Shown: piece by piece, positions 53,803 through 62,135 of the stretch | Numbering within the stretch: position 1 is the first letter of the stretch | Layout of the letters: every line of letters begins with the position of its first letter | Assembly: GCF_900187015.1 (NCBI RefSeq) | Contig: NZ_LT906479.1 | Coordinates: forward strand, 310,001 to 374,000 | Direction: 5' to 3' | DNA: 64,000 nt | From: Serratia ficaria | GTDB taxonomy: Bacteria; Pseudomonadota; Gammaproteobacteria; Enterobacterales; Enterobacteriaceae | The notes under the pieces: model-generated | The model's input: the letters and a program-made list of their open reading frames with translations, nothing else | The model's database searches: none | Told to the model about the DNA's origin: nothing | Program-made: the position numbers and the translations under genes

Positions 53803-54069
53803 GATTATGCCTTCAAGGTATCAATACGATGCAAAATGAATGTTAGACGAGCGCCGCCGTGGGCGATATCGTCGCGAATGCACGGGTAGGGCTAATTAAC
53901 CCAGGAATTGATCAACTCATCATAGGCGTTTTTTGGCTTTTACTACAGAGTGAAATCATCGTTAATGTTTATTCTTTTTATATATAAATGGAACGTATAA
54001 GTTCAACCTGTTATTTATTATTTGCGATGTATTCATGGTTGAGCGCGGATGCACTGCTCAGGAGCCGTT

Positions 54070-55398
54070 ATGTCTCAGGATGATATATGTTTCGTGGATA
54101 TTAACCCAATAATAGATAATGCAAAGCTGAATAATACGCACCGACTGACGGTGTTTTGGTGCGCTTTTATTATTGTTTTTGACGGTTTCGACCTCGCTGT
54201 GCTGGGGGTGGTGTTGCCCAGACTGATGGCCGACTGGGGCATCACCGCCGTACAGGCCGGCCTGCTGGGCAGCTATACGCTGGTTGGCATGATGCTCGGG
54301 GCGATTTTTTTAGGCCCGCTCTCAGACAAAATAGGCAGAAAGAAAACCATCAGTCTTTGCATTATTATCTTCAGCCTGTTTACTTTTCTTTGCGGTTTTA
54401 GCGTTAATGCCGGCCAATTCGGCTGGTGTCGTTTTATCGCCGGCATGGGGTTGGGGGGCGTAATGCCCAGCGTGACGGCCCTGACGAGCGAATATTCACC
54501 TAAAAACAAACGGAGTCTGATGGTTGGGTTAATGTTCAGCGGTTATTCTATCGGCGGGATGCTCGCCGCCCTGTGCGGTATCTATTTAATTCCGCTCGCC
54601 GGTTGGCAATCTATATTTTATATTGCGGCGTTACCCCTTATTTTCTTGCCCTGGATGCTGATCCACCTGCCTGAGTCTGCCGCCTTTCTGGTTAAAACCA
54701 GACAGGTTGACCGTTTAAAGTGCCTGCTGGAAAAGATAGCCCCCGACTATATCCATCAGCCCGGGACCGAGTTTATCAACCCGTCGGCAACGGGTCTAAA
54801 GCCGGGAAGGGCAACCTTGAAGGACCTGTTTGCGCAGCGCCGGGGCCTGAGCACCCTGATGTTCTGGCTGGTCTTTTTCATGTCGCTGTTTGTCATTTAC
54901 GGCATGACCTCCTGGCTGCCCAAGCTGATGCTGCAGGCCGGTTACCCATTAGGTTCGAGCCTGTCGTTCCTGTTTGCCCTGCACCTGGGGACCATCGCCG
55001 GCGCGCTGAGCAGCTGCTGGCTGATGGATAGGCTATGCGGCAGGCGCGTGCTCATCGGCTATTTTTTGCTGGGGGCCATCACTCTGTTGCTGCTGGGCAT
55101 TCAGGCGCCGATACTCATGCTGTATTCGCTGCTGATTGTTGCGGGTGCCAGCACCATTGGTACGCAAATAGCGATGAGCTCCTATGTCGCGCGTTTTTAC
55201 CCCGGAACCATGACCTCAACGGGCCTGGGATGGGGGCTGGGCATTGGCCGCATTGGCGCCATTCTGGGGCCGTTCGTTGGCGGCCTGTTGATTGACGGGG
55301 AGCTGACGCTGCAGCAAAACTTTATGGCTTTCGCACTGCCTTCGCTGCTGGCGGCCGTCTGCCTGTTTTTCGTCAATCCGCGGCTGGCGGCATCCTGA
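54070..55398 (+). CDS. MFS transporter, aromatic acid:H+ symporter type (AAHS)
   Basis: ATG 54070, with CAGGAG upstream, gives 442 aa. About 12 membrane segments and the motifs DGFDLAVLG near residue 45 and GPLSDKIGRKK near 90 mark the PcaK/BenK/MhpT group, where the first-segment Asp residues are needed for aromatic acid uptake. The divergent LysR gene suggests induction by its substrate. The substrate itself cannot be deduced. Confidence 0.85.
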   Translation: MSQDDICFVDINPIIDNAKLNNTHRLTVFWCAFIIVFDGFDLAVLGVVLPRLMADWGITAVQAGLLGSYTLVGMMLGAIFLGPLSDKIGRKKTISLCIIIFSLFTFLCGFSVNAGQFGWCRFIAGMGLGGVMPSVTALTSEYSPKNKRSLMVGLMFSGYSIGGMLAALCGIYLIPLAGWQSIFYIAALPLIFLPWMLIHLPESAAFLVKTRQVDRLKCLLEKIAPDYIHQPGTEFINPSATGLKPGRATLKDLFAQRRGLSTLMFWLVFFMSLFVIYGMTSWLPKLMLQAGYPLGSSLSFLFALHLGTIAGALSSCWLMDRLCGRRVLIGYFLLGAITLLLLGIQAPILMLYSLLIVAGASTIGTQIAMSSYVARFYPGTMTSTGLGWGLGIGRIGAILGPFVGGLLIDGELTLQQNFMAFALPSLLAAVCLFFVNPRLAAS

Positions 55399-55435
55399 AA
55401 GTGCCATGGGGGGGCTTATGGCGATGCCATACCCC

Positions 55436-55545
55436 GGAAAGCAACAAAACCGCCCTAAGCGGGTTGTGCTAAATAGGGCGACCGGACCCGGACGACCAGT
55501 GTTTGCGCCGGGTTGAACAACGCTTCAGCGTTGGCCCTCAAGCCG
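55436..55545. repeat. tRNA-associated repeat, decayed copy
   Basis: The region contains CCGCCCTAAGCGGGTTGTGCTAAAT, given here as a terminator-like hairpin plus linker, followed by GGGCGACCGGACCCGGACGACC and GCGCCGGGTTGAACAACGC. The same modules occur in another order at 60905-61119, next to the tRNA-Phe fragment. It looks like a degenerate copy of tRNA-flanking DNA. Confidence 0.45.
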
Positions 55546-55560
55546 GTATATCACCCTGCG

Positions 55561-56457
55561 TTACCTGTCGCGAAATGCATTGTGCAGCAGTCGCCACATA
55601 TGATGAGCCGCCGGGGTAAAGCGCCGGTCAGAGCTGCGCAGCAGATGGCACTGGGCGCTGCTGGCGATGGGGTGATCGAGCGGCACCGCCACCAGAGAAC
55701 CCTGCCGGACAGGATCGGCGGCGGCATAGGCAGTCATAAACGAAATCCCCAACCCTGCCTGACTCAGCCCCATGGCGGTGGAAAACTGATTACAGCGATA
55801 CGCCGGGTGAAATTGCAAGCCCAGACTTTTGAACATCGCATTCATGTGCCGCTGAAGACCGAAATTTTCCGTCAGCGCAATCAGCTGATAATCGACCAGC
55901 TCTTCAATGGTAATGCTACTGCGCCCGGCAATCGGGTGCTGCGGCGAGACTACCGCGCAGATTGGCCCCCACTGAACGCTGTGCCGTTTAAGTTCCGGCG
56001 TGCCAATCGGTCCGAATGCCAGAGCCATATCGGCTTCGCCGCTGACAATATCGTTGAGCATCTCCTGCATGCTGCCGACCACTATGTCGACAAAAACCTG
56101 AGGATAAGACCGGGCAAACTCACGCATCACCCCTTCGATAAATGCGCTGATAAGCCCGCCGCCGATGCGTACGGATATGGTACCTCCGCGCATATGGCGT
56201 AGGTCTTTGAGCTGGCTTTCCAACTTCTCACGTCTCTGGCGGCTGGTAAAATGGTCCTCTGCCAGCAAGCGGCCCGCTTCGGTCAGTACCACATTTCGCC
56301 CACGTCGCTCCAGCAGCGGCAACTGCAGTGCCCGCTCCAGTTGGGCAATCTGTCGGCTAATCACCGACGGGTTAACGCCAAGAATATCTGCCGCACGGCG
56401 GATACCGCCCTGGTTGCCCACTTCATACAGATAGCCGACCTGTCTGTCCTGATACAT
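55561..56457 (-). CDS. LysR regulator of the YjiH/YjiG/amidohydrolase operon
   Basis: ATG 56457, preceded on the minus strand by GGAGGAAGG, gives 298 aa starting MYQDRQVGYLYEVGNQGGIRRAADILGVNPSVISRQI, a LysR helix-turn-helix. A start 69 bp upstream adds unlikely residues. The effector domain is of normal length. It is divergent from the operon at 56833, which it probably controls. In E. coli, yjiHG-iadA likewise lie beside a LysR gene (yjiE). Confidence 0.83.
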   Translation of the reverse strand: MYQDRQVGYLYEVGNQGGIRRAADILGVNPSVISRQIAQLERALQLPLLERRGRNVVLTEAGRLLAEDHFTSRQRREKLESQLKDLRHMRGGTISVRIGGGLISAFIEGVMREFARSYPQVFVDIVVGSMQEMLNDIVSGEADMALAFGPIGTPELKRHSVQWGPICAVVSPQHPIAGRSSITIEELVDYQLIALTENFGLQRHMNAMFKSLGLQFHPAYRCNQFSTAMGLSQAGLGISFMTAYAAADPVRQGSLVAVPLDHPIASSAQCHLLRSSDRRFTPAAHHMWRLLHNAFRDR

Positions 56458-56832
56458 TTTTACCTTCCTCCCCGATCGTTGACCTGAGGGCAACAATAAC
56501 ATCATTAATCGGATATTTATCATCATGATTGAATGGTGATAATCGAATTAACCGCTCACTTCTTGATATGAATGAAAATACACTGCTGAAAAAACCGATT
56601 CGCCCCAAAAGGGGGCCCGGCAATGGTGAGCGGGCATTTTGTTAGAGCGTGTGTTCGGCGTTTTTTAAATGATTTTTCGTTAATGTTTCTTTTTGTTCTC
56701 TGTATTTTATGGGAGGGGGTTGTCGCGTAAAAAATCCCGGCAAAAGGTTTTAATTTTATCTACCGGCTATTCAGGCACGGATCCTGCTTGGTAACAGGGG
56801 ATTGTCATCTGATTATTTTGAAGAGAGATGTT
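56458..56832. other. Divergent promoter region, no gene seen
   Basis: The 375 bp hold the promoters of the LysR gene and the yjiH operon. A GC-rich hairpin (CCCCAAAAGGGGGCCC region near 56600) is present. No gene or clear operator palindrome was found. Confidence 0.4.
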
Positions 56833-57516
56833 ATGAGCGAATCGAAAATCTTGGAGAAGCCCGAAAAAGAGCCTGCTGATGAGTGGAAAGTCGGGCCTGG
56901 CGCCTGGCTCTCCCTGGTTATTGTCCTGCTGGTTTTCTCCGGCTTCTTTTTCAAAGTCGAGGGTATGGCGTGGCTGGGGGCGTTCGACTTCACTACGCTG
57001 GGCGGCGCGTTCGGCACCATGAAGTCACCGGAAACCAACACCTTTATCGGCAGCGGCGGCATCAGCGCGAAAGCCGGTTTTCTTTTTGCGCTGTCGCTGG
57101 TGCCCACGGTGATGCTGGCGCTGGGGTTGCTGGAAATTTTCACCCACTACGGAGCGATCCGTGCGGCGCATAAGTTGCTGACACCGCTACTGAAACCGCT
57201 GCTCGGGATCCCGGGTTACACCGGGCTGGCGTTGATCACCGATTTGCAAAGTACCGATGCCGGCGCGGCACTGACTAAAGAGCTGTATGACAGCGAAAAA
57301 ATTACGCGTAAAGACGTGGTGATTATGGGGGCGTGGCAATATTCAGGTGCCGGGTTAATTAACAACTATTTCTCCATCGGTTCGGCTATGTTCGCTTCGC
57401 TGACCATCCCGATAATTATTCCATTGGTGCTGATGTTCGTTATGAAGTTCGTTGGCGCCGTCATGGTTCGCCTGGCATTAAATACTGTGTATAGGGGGGA
57501 TTTCGACAATGAGTAA
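56833..57516 (+). CDS. yjiH: YjiH-family membrane protein (nucleoside-recognition/Gate domain)
   Basis: ATG 56833, with AAGAGAG upstream, gives 227 aa, the length of E. coli YjiH. Several hydrophobic segments surround the Gate-domain pattern TDLQSTDAGAALTKELYDSEKI. YjiH and YjiG together resemble SpmA/SpmB and are thought to form a membrane transport or gating complex of unknown substrate. It overlaps yjiG by 8 bp. Confidence 0.87.
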   Translation: MSESKILEKPEKEPADEWKVGPGAWLSLVIVLLVFSGFFFKVEGMAWLGAFDFTTLGGAFGTMKSPETNTFIGSGGISAKAGFLFALSLVPTVMLALGLLEIFTHYGAIRAAHKLLTPLLKPLLGIPGYTGLALITDLQSTDAGAALTKELYDSEKITRKDVVIMGAWQYSGAGLINNYFSIGSAMFASLTIPIIIPLVLMFVMKFVGAVMVRLALNTVYRGDFDNE

Positions 57517-57976
57517 TACCACAAAAGTCTCTGGTAACCCGTTCGATATTTTTGTTATTGGTGCGCGTAAAGGATTTAATATCGCCATCAATAACCTGAT
57601 GCCGAATGTATTAATGGCATATGTGATTGCTGAAATGCTGAATTTACTCGGCGTGATGCAGGCCATCGGTCATATTTTTTCGCCGTTAATGGGGGTGTTC
57701 GGCCTGCCGGGCGAAGCTATCTCCGTGTTGCTGACGGCCTGGCTCTCGTCGTCGGCAGGCACTGGCGTTGCTATCAGCCTGCTGAGCAAAGGCACGCTGG
57801 ATATCGGGCAGATCACCATCCTCGCGCCAGCCATTTTTTTAATGGGTTCGCAGCTACAGTATATGGGCCGTCTTTTGGGGGTAGCCGATGTCCCGAAGAA
57901 GTACTGGCCGCTACTGATGGTCGTCAGCATTCTCAACGCGGTTATCTCTATGCTGATAATGCGAGTTATTGCTTGA
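57509..57976 (+). CDS. yjiG: YjiG-family membrane protein (SpmB-like)
   Basis: This 155 aa protein has four hydrophobic segments and the conserved NPFDIFVIGARKGFNIAINN start, matching E. coli YjiG (153 aa). It is translated by overlap with yjiH. Its neighbour is an M20 amidohydrolase where E. coli has isoaspartyl dipeptidase IadA, so the pair may import an acylated or peptide-like amino acid for that enzyme. Confidence 0.87.
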   Translation: MSNTTKVSGNPFDIFVIGARKGFNIAINNLMPNVLMAYVIAEMLNLLGVMQAIGHIFSPLMGVFGLPGEAISVLLTAWLSSSAGTGVAISLLSKGTLDIGQITILAPAIFLMGSQLQYMGRLLGVADVPKKYWPLLMVVSILNAVISMLIMRVIA

Positions 57977-57999
57977 ATGAAGCACATAAGGAGTAAGAC

Positions 58000-59151
58000 G
58001 TGTCACGCACACTAGATCACTTTAATTACCTGCATCAGATCCCGGAACTCGGGTTCGAAGAGTATAAAACCTCCGCGTATATCGCGGGGGTACTGGAGGC
58101 CGTGGGCTACCAGGTCACGCGCCAGGTTAATGGAACTACCGGTATCATGGCCGTTCTGGATAGCGGCAAACCGGGGCCAGTGTTGGCGCTGCGTGCCGAT
58201 ATGGATGCGCTCGGACATATTATTGATGGCGAGCATGTGGCGCGCCATACCTGCGGCCACGATGGTCACTCCTCTGTGGTGCTGACCACCGCCCAGGAAG
58301 TGATAGCGGAGGGCCTGGTGAAAAAGGGCAAACTGAAGTTTATCTTCCAGCCGGCCGAGGAGCTGGGCACCGGTGCAATCGCCCTGACCGAGGGCGGCGT
58401 ACTGGAGGATGTTGATATGCTGCTCGGTTTCCACCTGCGCCCGTTGGAAGAGTGCCCGCTGGGGCAGGCGGTGCCGGCGATGTATTACTCAGCCTCAGCC
58501 ACCGTTGAAGTTATATTCCATGGAAAAGCAGCGCACGCCGCGCGCCCTCATCTTGGCGTGAATGCGCTAGATGCTGCCGCTCATGCGGTACAGGCGGTCA
58601 ACGGTATTCACCTTGCGCCATCGCTGACCTGGAGCGCGAAAGCCACGCGTTTTCTCTGCGACGCCGGGGTCACCAACTCTATTCCGGACAAAGCGCTGGT
58701 GTGCTGGGATTTGCGTGCGGCTGAAAACGAAGCCATGGATGCGTTAAAACCGCAGGTGTTGCGCGCTATCGAGAGTAGTGCAGCAGCCTACGGCGCACGG
58801 GCTGAAATACGTATTCTGAAAGAGATGCCGGCAGCGATCATTGATGACGAGGCAACCGAAGTTGTCTCCCGCGCTATTCGCAGCGTGTTCGGAGACGCCG
58901 GGCTGACCGCGCCAAAATCGACACCGGGCAGTGAAGATTTCTTCCACTACCTGCGTTTGCGCCCGCAGGTTAAGGGCGGTTTTTGGGGGCTGGGAGCCAA
59001 CCTGACGCCAGGGCTGCATCACCCGGAAATGCACTTTGATCGCGACGCACTGGCGCTCGGCGTTAAAGTGTTTAAAGCCTGTGTTCAGGATGTGCTGGGC
59101 CGATCCGGCGACGCTGCGCCTTCGGTCCACGATCTGAAAAATAAGCAGTGA
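58000..59151 (+). CDS. M20 family amidohydrolase/peptidase
   Basis: GTG 58000, with AAGGAG 6 nt upstream, gives 383 aa. Metal-binding features of the M20D (hippurate hydrolase/IAA-amino acid hydrolase) group are seen: ALRADMDAL near residue 65, HTCGHDGHSS near 85, FQPAEELGTGA near 112, and GSEDFFHY near 310. A dimerisation lid domain lies between. It should hydrolyse an N-acyl amino acid or a short peptide in the cytoplasm. It is last in the yjiH-yjiG operon. The exact substrate is unknown. Confidence 0.87.
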   Translation: MSRTLDHFNYLHQIPELGFEEYKTSAYIAGVLEAVGYQVTRQVNGTTGIMAVLDSGKPGPVLALRADMDALGHIIDGEHVARHTCGHDGHSSVVLTTAQEVIAEGLVKKGKLKFIFQPAEELGTGAIALTEGGVLEDVDMLLGFHLRPLEECPLGQAVPAMYYSASATVEVIFHGKAAHAARPHLGVNALDAAAHAVQAVNGIHLAPSLTWSAKATRFLCDAGVTNSIPDKALVCWDLRAAENEAMDALKPQVLRAIESSAAAYGARAEIRILKEMPAAIIDDEATEVVSRAIRSVFGDAGLTAPKSTPGSEDFFHYLRLRPQVKGGFWGLGANLTPGLHHPEMHFDRDALALGVKVFKACVQDVLGRSGDAAPSVHDLKNKQ

Positions 59152-59157
59152 TTTGTT

Positions 59158-59396
59158 GCCGGATGAGGCAAACGCTTATCCGCTGAAACTGCGGATGGAC
59201 AACGGCCCGGAACTGGTCTCGCTGGCGCAGTGGGCCGAAGAGCATGGCGTGATGCTGGAATTTATCAAACCGGGAAATCACAGAGCGCTGGCTGACGGAA
59301 TGCAACAGCGAGCGGCCTCATGAATCCCTGAATAGCCTGACACCGGAAGAGTACCGGCTGATGACAGAAAAACCGGAAACCTCAAAAAGTGCGTAG
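59158..59396 (+). pseudogene. IS3-family transposase (OrfB) remnant with internal deletion
   Basis: Two pieces of an IS3-family OrfB are visible. The first reads LKLRMDNGPELVSLAQWAEEHG, in pieces, up to FIKPG at ~59274. The second starts at EITERWLTECNSERPHESL and ends at TAG 59394-59396. The ~45 residues expected between them, including the catalytic glutamate (IERFNRTYR region), are missing, and the frame shifts at the junction. The 5' end of the gene and both element ends are also absent, so the element is dead. It directly follows the M20 gene. Confidence 0.85.
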
Positions 59397-59487
59397 AACT
59401 AAATCGGGTGAGCTTACAGCTCCACCTGGGCGATTTGTGCGAGAGATTTGGAGGCAATTAGGCTTGTTAGGGATTACAACATAAACC

Positions 59488-59513
59488 ACCGGCCAGTAGG
59501 CCGGTTTTTTTTT
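59488..59513 (+). terminator. Rho-independent terminator
   Basis: ACCGGCC-AGTA-GGCCGGT followed by nine T residues. It lies ~90 bp after the IS3 remnant and before the small membrane protein gene. Confidence 0.88.
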
Positions 59514-59560
59514 ACTAAGATCACGGTATACTGGCTTTGCTGACAGGGAGGGGGTATTGC

Positions 59561-59875
59561 GTGACGATAACTGAAGAAGCATTGCTTAGGTCTGGTTTCA
59601 CAAAAGAAGAGTTGCAAAAACTCAGGTACTATATGGACTCTCAAGGTTCTACACTTGATATTTTGCTCCCTGCGCTTGCAAATCGTTTCAAAGGGATTGG
59701 TATTCTCTCAGCCATACTTATGGCTTTGTTCATTCTGGCGGTATGCTTCGCTTCCCCAGAAAATATTATCTCATCGGGTGTTTCAGTACTGTTTATCTTT
59801 GGTATCTTCTGCTGGATGACCCCACTCAAACTGGCTTACAAAGCCTGGCGTTTTAAGAGGGGTTATTATCGATAG
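59561..59875 (+). CDS. Small membrane protein, convergent with the DUF4225-like gene
   Basis: GTG 59561 follows AGGGAGGGGG by 6 nt and gives 104 aa. The N-terminal ~45 residues are charged and helical (ITEEALLRSGFTKEELQKLRYYM). Two hydrophobic segments follow (~52-71 and ~78-95), then a basic tail (KAWRFKRGYYR). I do not recognise the family. Its 3' end overlaps the convergent 267 aa gene by 23 bp. Size, topology and pairing would suit an immunity protein, but that is inference only. Confidence 0.7.
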   Translation: MTITEEALLRSGFTKEELQKLRYYMDSQGSTLDILLPALANRFKGIGILSAILMALFILAVCFASPENIISSGVSVLFIFGIFCWMTPLKLAYKAWRFKRGYYR

Positions 59876-60656
59876 TCAGCAAGTCAAAAACGATTTTTGC
59901 GTTTATACCGTATCCGATGACTTTCATGGTAAGTTTTGGTCGGCTCATTGAGTCCATTTTTCTGTAAAAATCCGAGCGCACAAAATAGAACAAACGCCAG
60001 GCACCAGGTTTTCGAAGTAAACCAAAAACACTGTACGCATTCGCAGCAAGACTTACCGTTTTATAGGCTGCCAGGCCACTATCTCCACGAAACCCCATAA
60101 ATTCCGCTACAGACATCGCTGTGTCCGCAACAAATCCCTGCGAGTCAGTTTTGTTCAACAATTGGTGATTCACTTCTCTGGATACGGTATTAGCTGCGTC
60201 GACCACGAGTGTAGCGCCTAACAAGACGCCTACAGGTGTCATGGAACTCACAAGGATCAACCCACCTGCAGCCTGCAGGCCAGCTAAAACAACCTGTACT
60301 GCTGAGATTACATAGCCAACAACGTTGTTGTCTTCTTTGATGAACTCAACCTTGGCATAAAGCTGTGCTGCTTTCGTCTTGAGTAAGCGAGCCTGTTCAA
60401 GGAGGCTTTCGTTCTCTGCCCTTAGATTTTTTAAATAGGAAATACCTTCTTCGTCGGACTTCGCTTTGCGGGCAAGAGAAAATTGCTGAGTGATGAAAGA
60501 CTTAATGTCTTCCATAAACTGAATTCTGGTGAGCCCATCCTGGAGGTGATTAGCCGCCACCATGTTCGCGGTATTAATGAGTTTTCGAGCTTCCAGATTA
60601 ATCATGGTCGCCGACCAAGCGTTAGTCCGTTGTCCTGTAAGGAGTGAAATATCCAT
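59853..60656 (-). CDS. DUF4225-like protein, possible membrane-active effector
   Basis: The 267 aa protein starts at ATG 60656 after AAGGATAT. Residues ~60-105 are a charged helical stretch. A hydrophobic hairpin lies at ~115-157 (VVGYVISAVQVVLAGLQAAGG, in part). The C-terminal part contains GFVADTAMSVAEFMGFRGDSGLAAY. There is no signal peptide. The pattern fits DUF4225 proteins of enterobacteria as I remember them, a family without firm function. It shares a 23 bp 3' overlap with a small membrane protein and sits between mobile remnants. Confidence 0.6.
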   Translation of the reverse strand: MDISLLTGQRTNAWSATMINLEARKLINTANMVAANHLQDGLTRIQFMEDIKSFITQQFSLARKAKSDEEGISYLKNLRAENESLLEQARLLKTKAAQLYAKVEFIKEDNNVVGYVISAVQVVLAGLQAAGGLILVSSMTPVGVLLGATLVVDAANTVSREVNHQLLNKTDSQGFVADTAMSVAEFMGFRGDSGLAAYKTVSLAANAYSVFGLLRKPGAWRLFYFVRSDFYRKMDSMSRPKLTMKVIGYGINAKIVFDLLTIDNNPS

Positions 60657-60904
60657 TTATATCCTTATTAACGATTTGTGATAGCGTCGGCCAAAAGCAT
60701 ATAACAAGGTGTGTTCGTTTGCATATGTTCTTGCGGCGCAGGTCCGGCGTAGCGAAAGTTTCTACGAGCCAATAACGCTTCCGCGTTGCTTCTGATCTCC
60801 TGACCTTGGTCCAAATTCAGTGCAAACCAAAACTAGAGATCTTCGTCTTTATACAGGCTCCGTTTAACTCTGCCGGAGTATCAGCCACTGGCGAGGCCTG
60901 CGGT

Positions 60905-61035
60905 ACCGAACAACATCAGAGAAATGATGGTCGGAATTTGCGCCGGATTGAACAATGCTGCAGCCTTGGCCCGCAGGGGGAGGCCTTCAGGCCGAATAAT
61001 CGAACGAAGTTCGATGGAGAGTCCGCGGCCCAGAA
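60905..61035. repeat. tRNA-associated repeat next to the tRNA-Phe end
   Basis: The segment with GCGCCGGATTGAACAATGC and TTGGCCCGCAGGGGG resembles the decayed copy at 55436-55545. Read on the minus strand it encodes a peptide-like run (AALFNPAQIPTIISLML) that recurs beside tRNA genes in enterobacteria. I take it as repetitive flanking DNA, not a gene. Confidence 0.45.
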
Positions 61036-61038
61036 AGC

Positions 61039-61061
61039 AAAAAACCCGCCATGGGCGGGTT
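61039..61061 (-). terminator. tRNA-Phe terminator (native downstream side)
   Basis: AACCCGCC-CATG-GGCGGGTT with a T run on the minus strand lies 10 nt past the CCA end of the tRNA-Phe fragment. It is the normal terminator of the tRNA gene and shows that this side of the junction is original chromosome. Confidence 0.75.
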
Positions 61062-61071
61062 CTTCTAAATA

Positions 61072-61119
61072 TGGTGCCCGGACTCGGAATCGAACCAAGG
61101 ACACGGGGATTTTCAATCC
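61072..61119 (-). other. 3' fragment of tRNA-Phe, attachment site (att) of an integrated element
   Basis: On the minus strand these 48 nt match enterobacterial tRNA-Phe (GAA) from the anticodon stem-loop (GATTGAAAATCC) to GGGCACCA, the 3' end. Beyond 61119 the match stops, so the D-arm and 5' acceptor strand are missing. It is therefore not a functional tRNA gene but the direct-repeat copy left by site-specific integration into the 3' end of tRNA-Phe. Confidence 0.9.
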
Positions 61120-61175
61120 TCTCTTCGCTAGCAAGTTGAATTATCGCAGTGTGAAATTAGTTTCTGCATCGAATT

Positions 61176-61207
61176 TGTACTCATCGAATACTTTATTCGA
61201 GTGTACA
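61176..61207. promoter_or_regulatory. Inverted repeat covering the parA leader
   Basis: TGTACTCATCGAATA and TATTCGAGTGTACA form an almost perfect inverted repeat that ends one base before the parA ATG. No ribosome site is visible in the normal place. It could be an autoregulatory operator, a parS-like centromere, or an RNA hairpin that gates translation. Confidence 0.55.
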
Positions 61208-61208
61208 C

Positions 61209-62135
61209 ATGGAAAATATCGTCACAAAAGACACTGTTGTTTCTAACAGTACTAAGCCGCAAATCGTGCCTATGGTTTCAACCAAAGGCGGAGAAGGTAA
61301 ATCCACTCAAAGCGCCAACCTTGCCGGCTTCCTTGCCGATGCAGGTAAAAAGGCCCTCCTTATCGACGGCGACCACTCCCAACCTACCGCGAGCAGCATT
61401 TTCTCCCTGGAATATGAAGCACCCAACGGTTTGTATGAACTGTTGATGAAGACAGTTGACCTCAGCCATCCCGAACAAATCATCTCCCGTTCTGTTATCC
61501 CTAATCTTGATGTCATTGTTTCCAACGATCCCCATGACCGTTTATCTTCCGCCATGCTGCATGCCCCTGATGGCCGCATGCGCCTGCGGAATGTTCTGCA
61601 GCACCCTTTGTTCAACGAGTACGACGTCATCATTATTGACTCCAAAGGTGCGGCGTCTGTGATGCTCGAGCTGATTCTGGTTGCCAGCACGCAATTCGCT
61701 GTTGGGGTTATCAAGCCTATACTGCCGGACACCCGTGAGTTTCTGCGTGGCACATTGGGGTTGATGGAAGGATTATTGCCGCTGACCTGCTACGGCATCG
61801 CGTTACCCCGTATCCGTATCCTGACCAACTGCATGGAGTACACCAATCTGGATTGGCAGACTCTGGAAAGTTTGCGCGGCATTATCGCAAACGGCCAATA
61901 TCTGCGTGCAGATGCCTTCGATGTCTCCCTCCTCGACACAATCATCCCCAAGCTTGAAATTTACAAAATGGGGCATGCTTCTGGTCAACCCGTTCACCGT
62001 CTCGAAAAAACCACAGTTCGCACATCTACACCGGCAGCCGCTGACACCATGCATAGGTTGGCTTGTGAGCTGTTCCCTCTATGGAAATCAGACTTTGATG
62101 CACTACTGGCCGGAAAGTCGGAGGTGCAGCCATGA
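61209..62135 (+). CDS. parA: ParA/Soj-type partition ATPase of the ICE
   Basis: This 308 aa protein has a deviant Walker A motif, STKGGEGKSTQSANLAGFL in full span, at residues ~22-40, and the Asp-rich motif IIIDSKGAASV near 140. It belongs to the ParA/Soj family. In PAPI-1 the homologue soj is needed to keep the excised element in the cell. It is the first gene after the attachment site and overlaps dnaB by 4 bp. Confidence 0.9.
   Translation: MENIVTKDTVVSNSTKPQIVPMVSTKGGEGKSTQSANLAGFLADAGKKALLIDGDHSQPTASSIFSLEYEAPNGLYELLMKTVDLSHPEQIISRSVIPNLDVIVSNDPHDRLSSAMLHAPDGRMRLRNVLQHPLFNEYDVIIIDSKGAASVMLELILVASTQFAVGVIKPILPDTREFLRGTLGLMEGLLPLTCYGIALPRIRILTNCMEYTNLDWQTLESLRGIIANGQYLRADAFDVSLLDTIIPKLEIYKMGHASGQPVHRLEKTTVRTSTPAAADTMHRLACELFPLWKSDFDALLAGKSEVQP

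Larger units (their letters stand above)
60657..61071. other. Accessory-junction intergenic region
   Basis: Upstream of the DUF4225-like gene this stretch holds no supportable gene. Its right half (60905-61064) is a tRNA-associated repeat plus a terminator, listed separately. The frames at 60916-61134 arise from that repeat. Confidence 0.5.

Noticed and set aside
61072..61119. Functional tRNA-Phe gene
   Set aside because: Only the 3' 48 nt are present; the D-arm and 5' acceptor strand are missing.
60916..61134. Possible 72 aa coding region on the minus strand
   Set aside because: It runs through a tRNA fragment, a terminator and a tRNA-associated repeat, and no ribosome site supports it.
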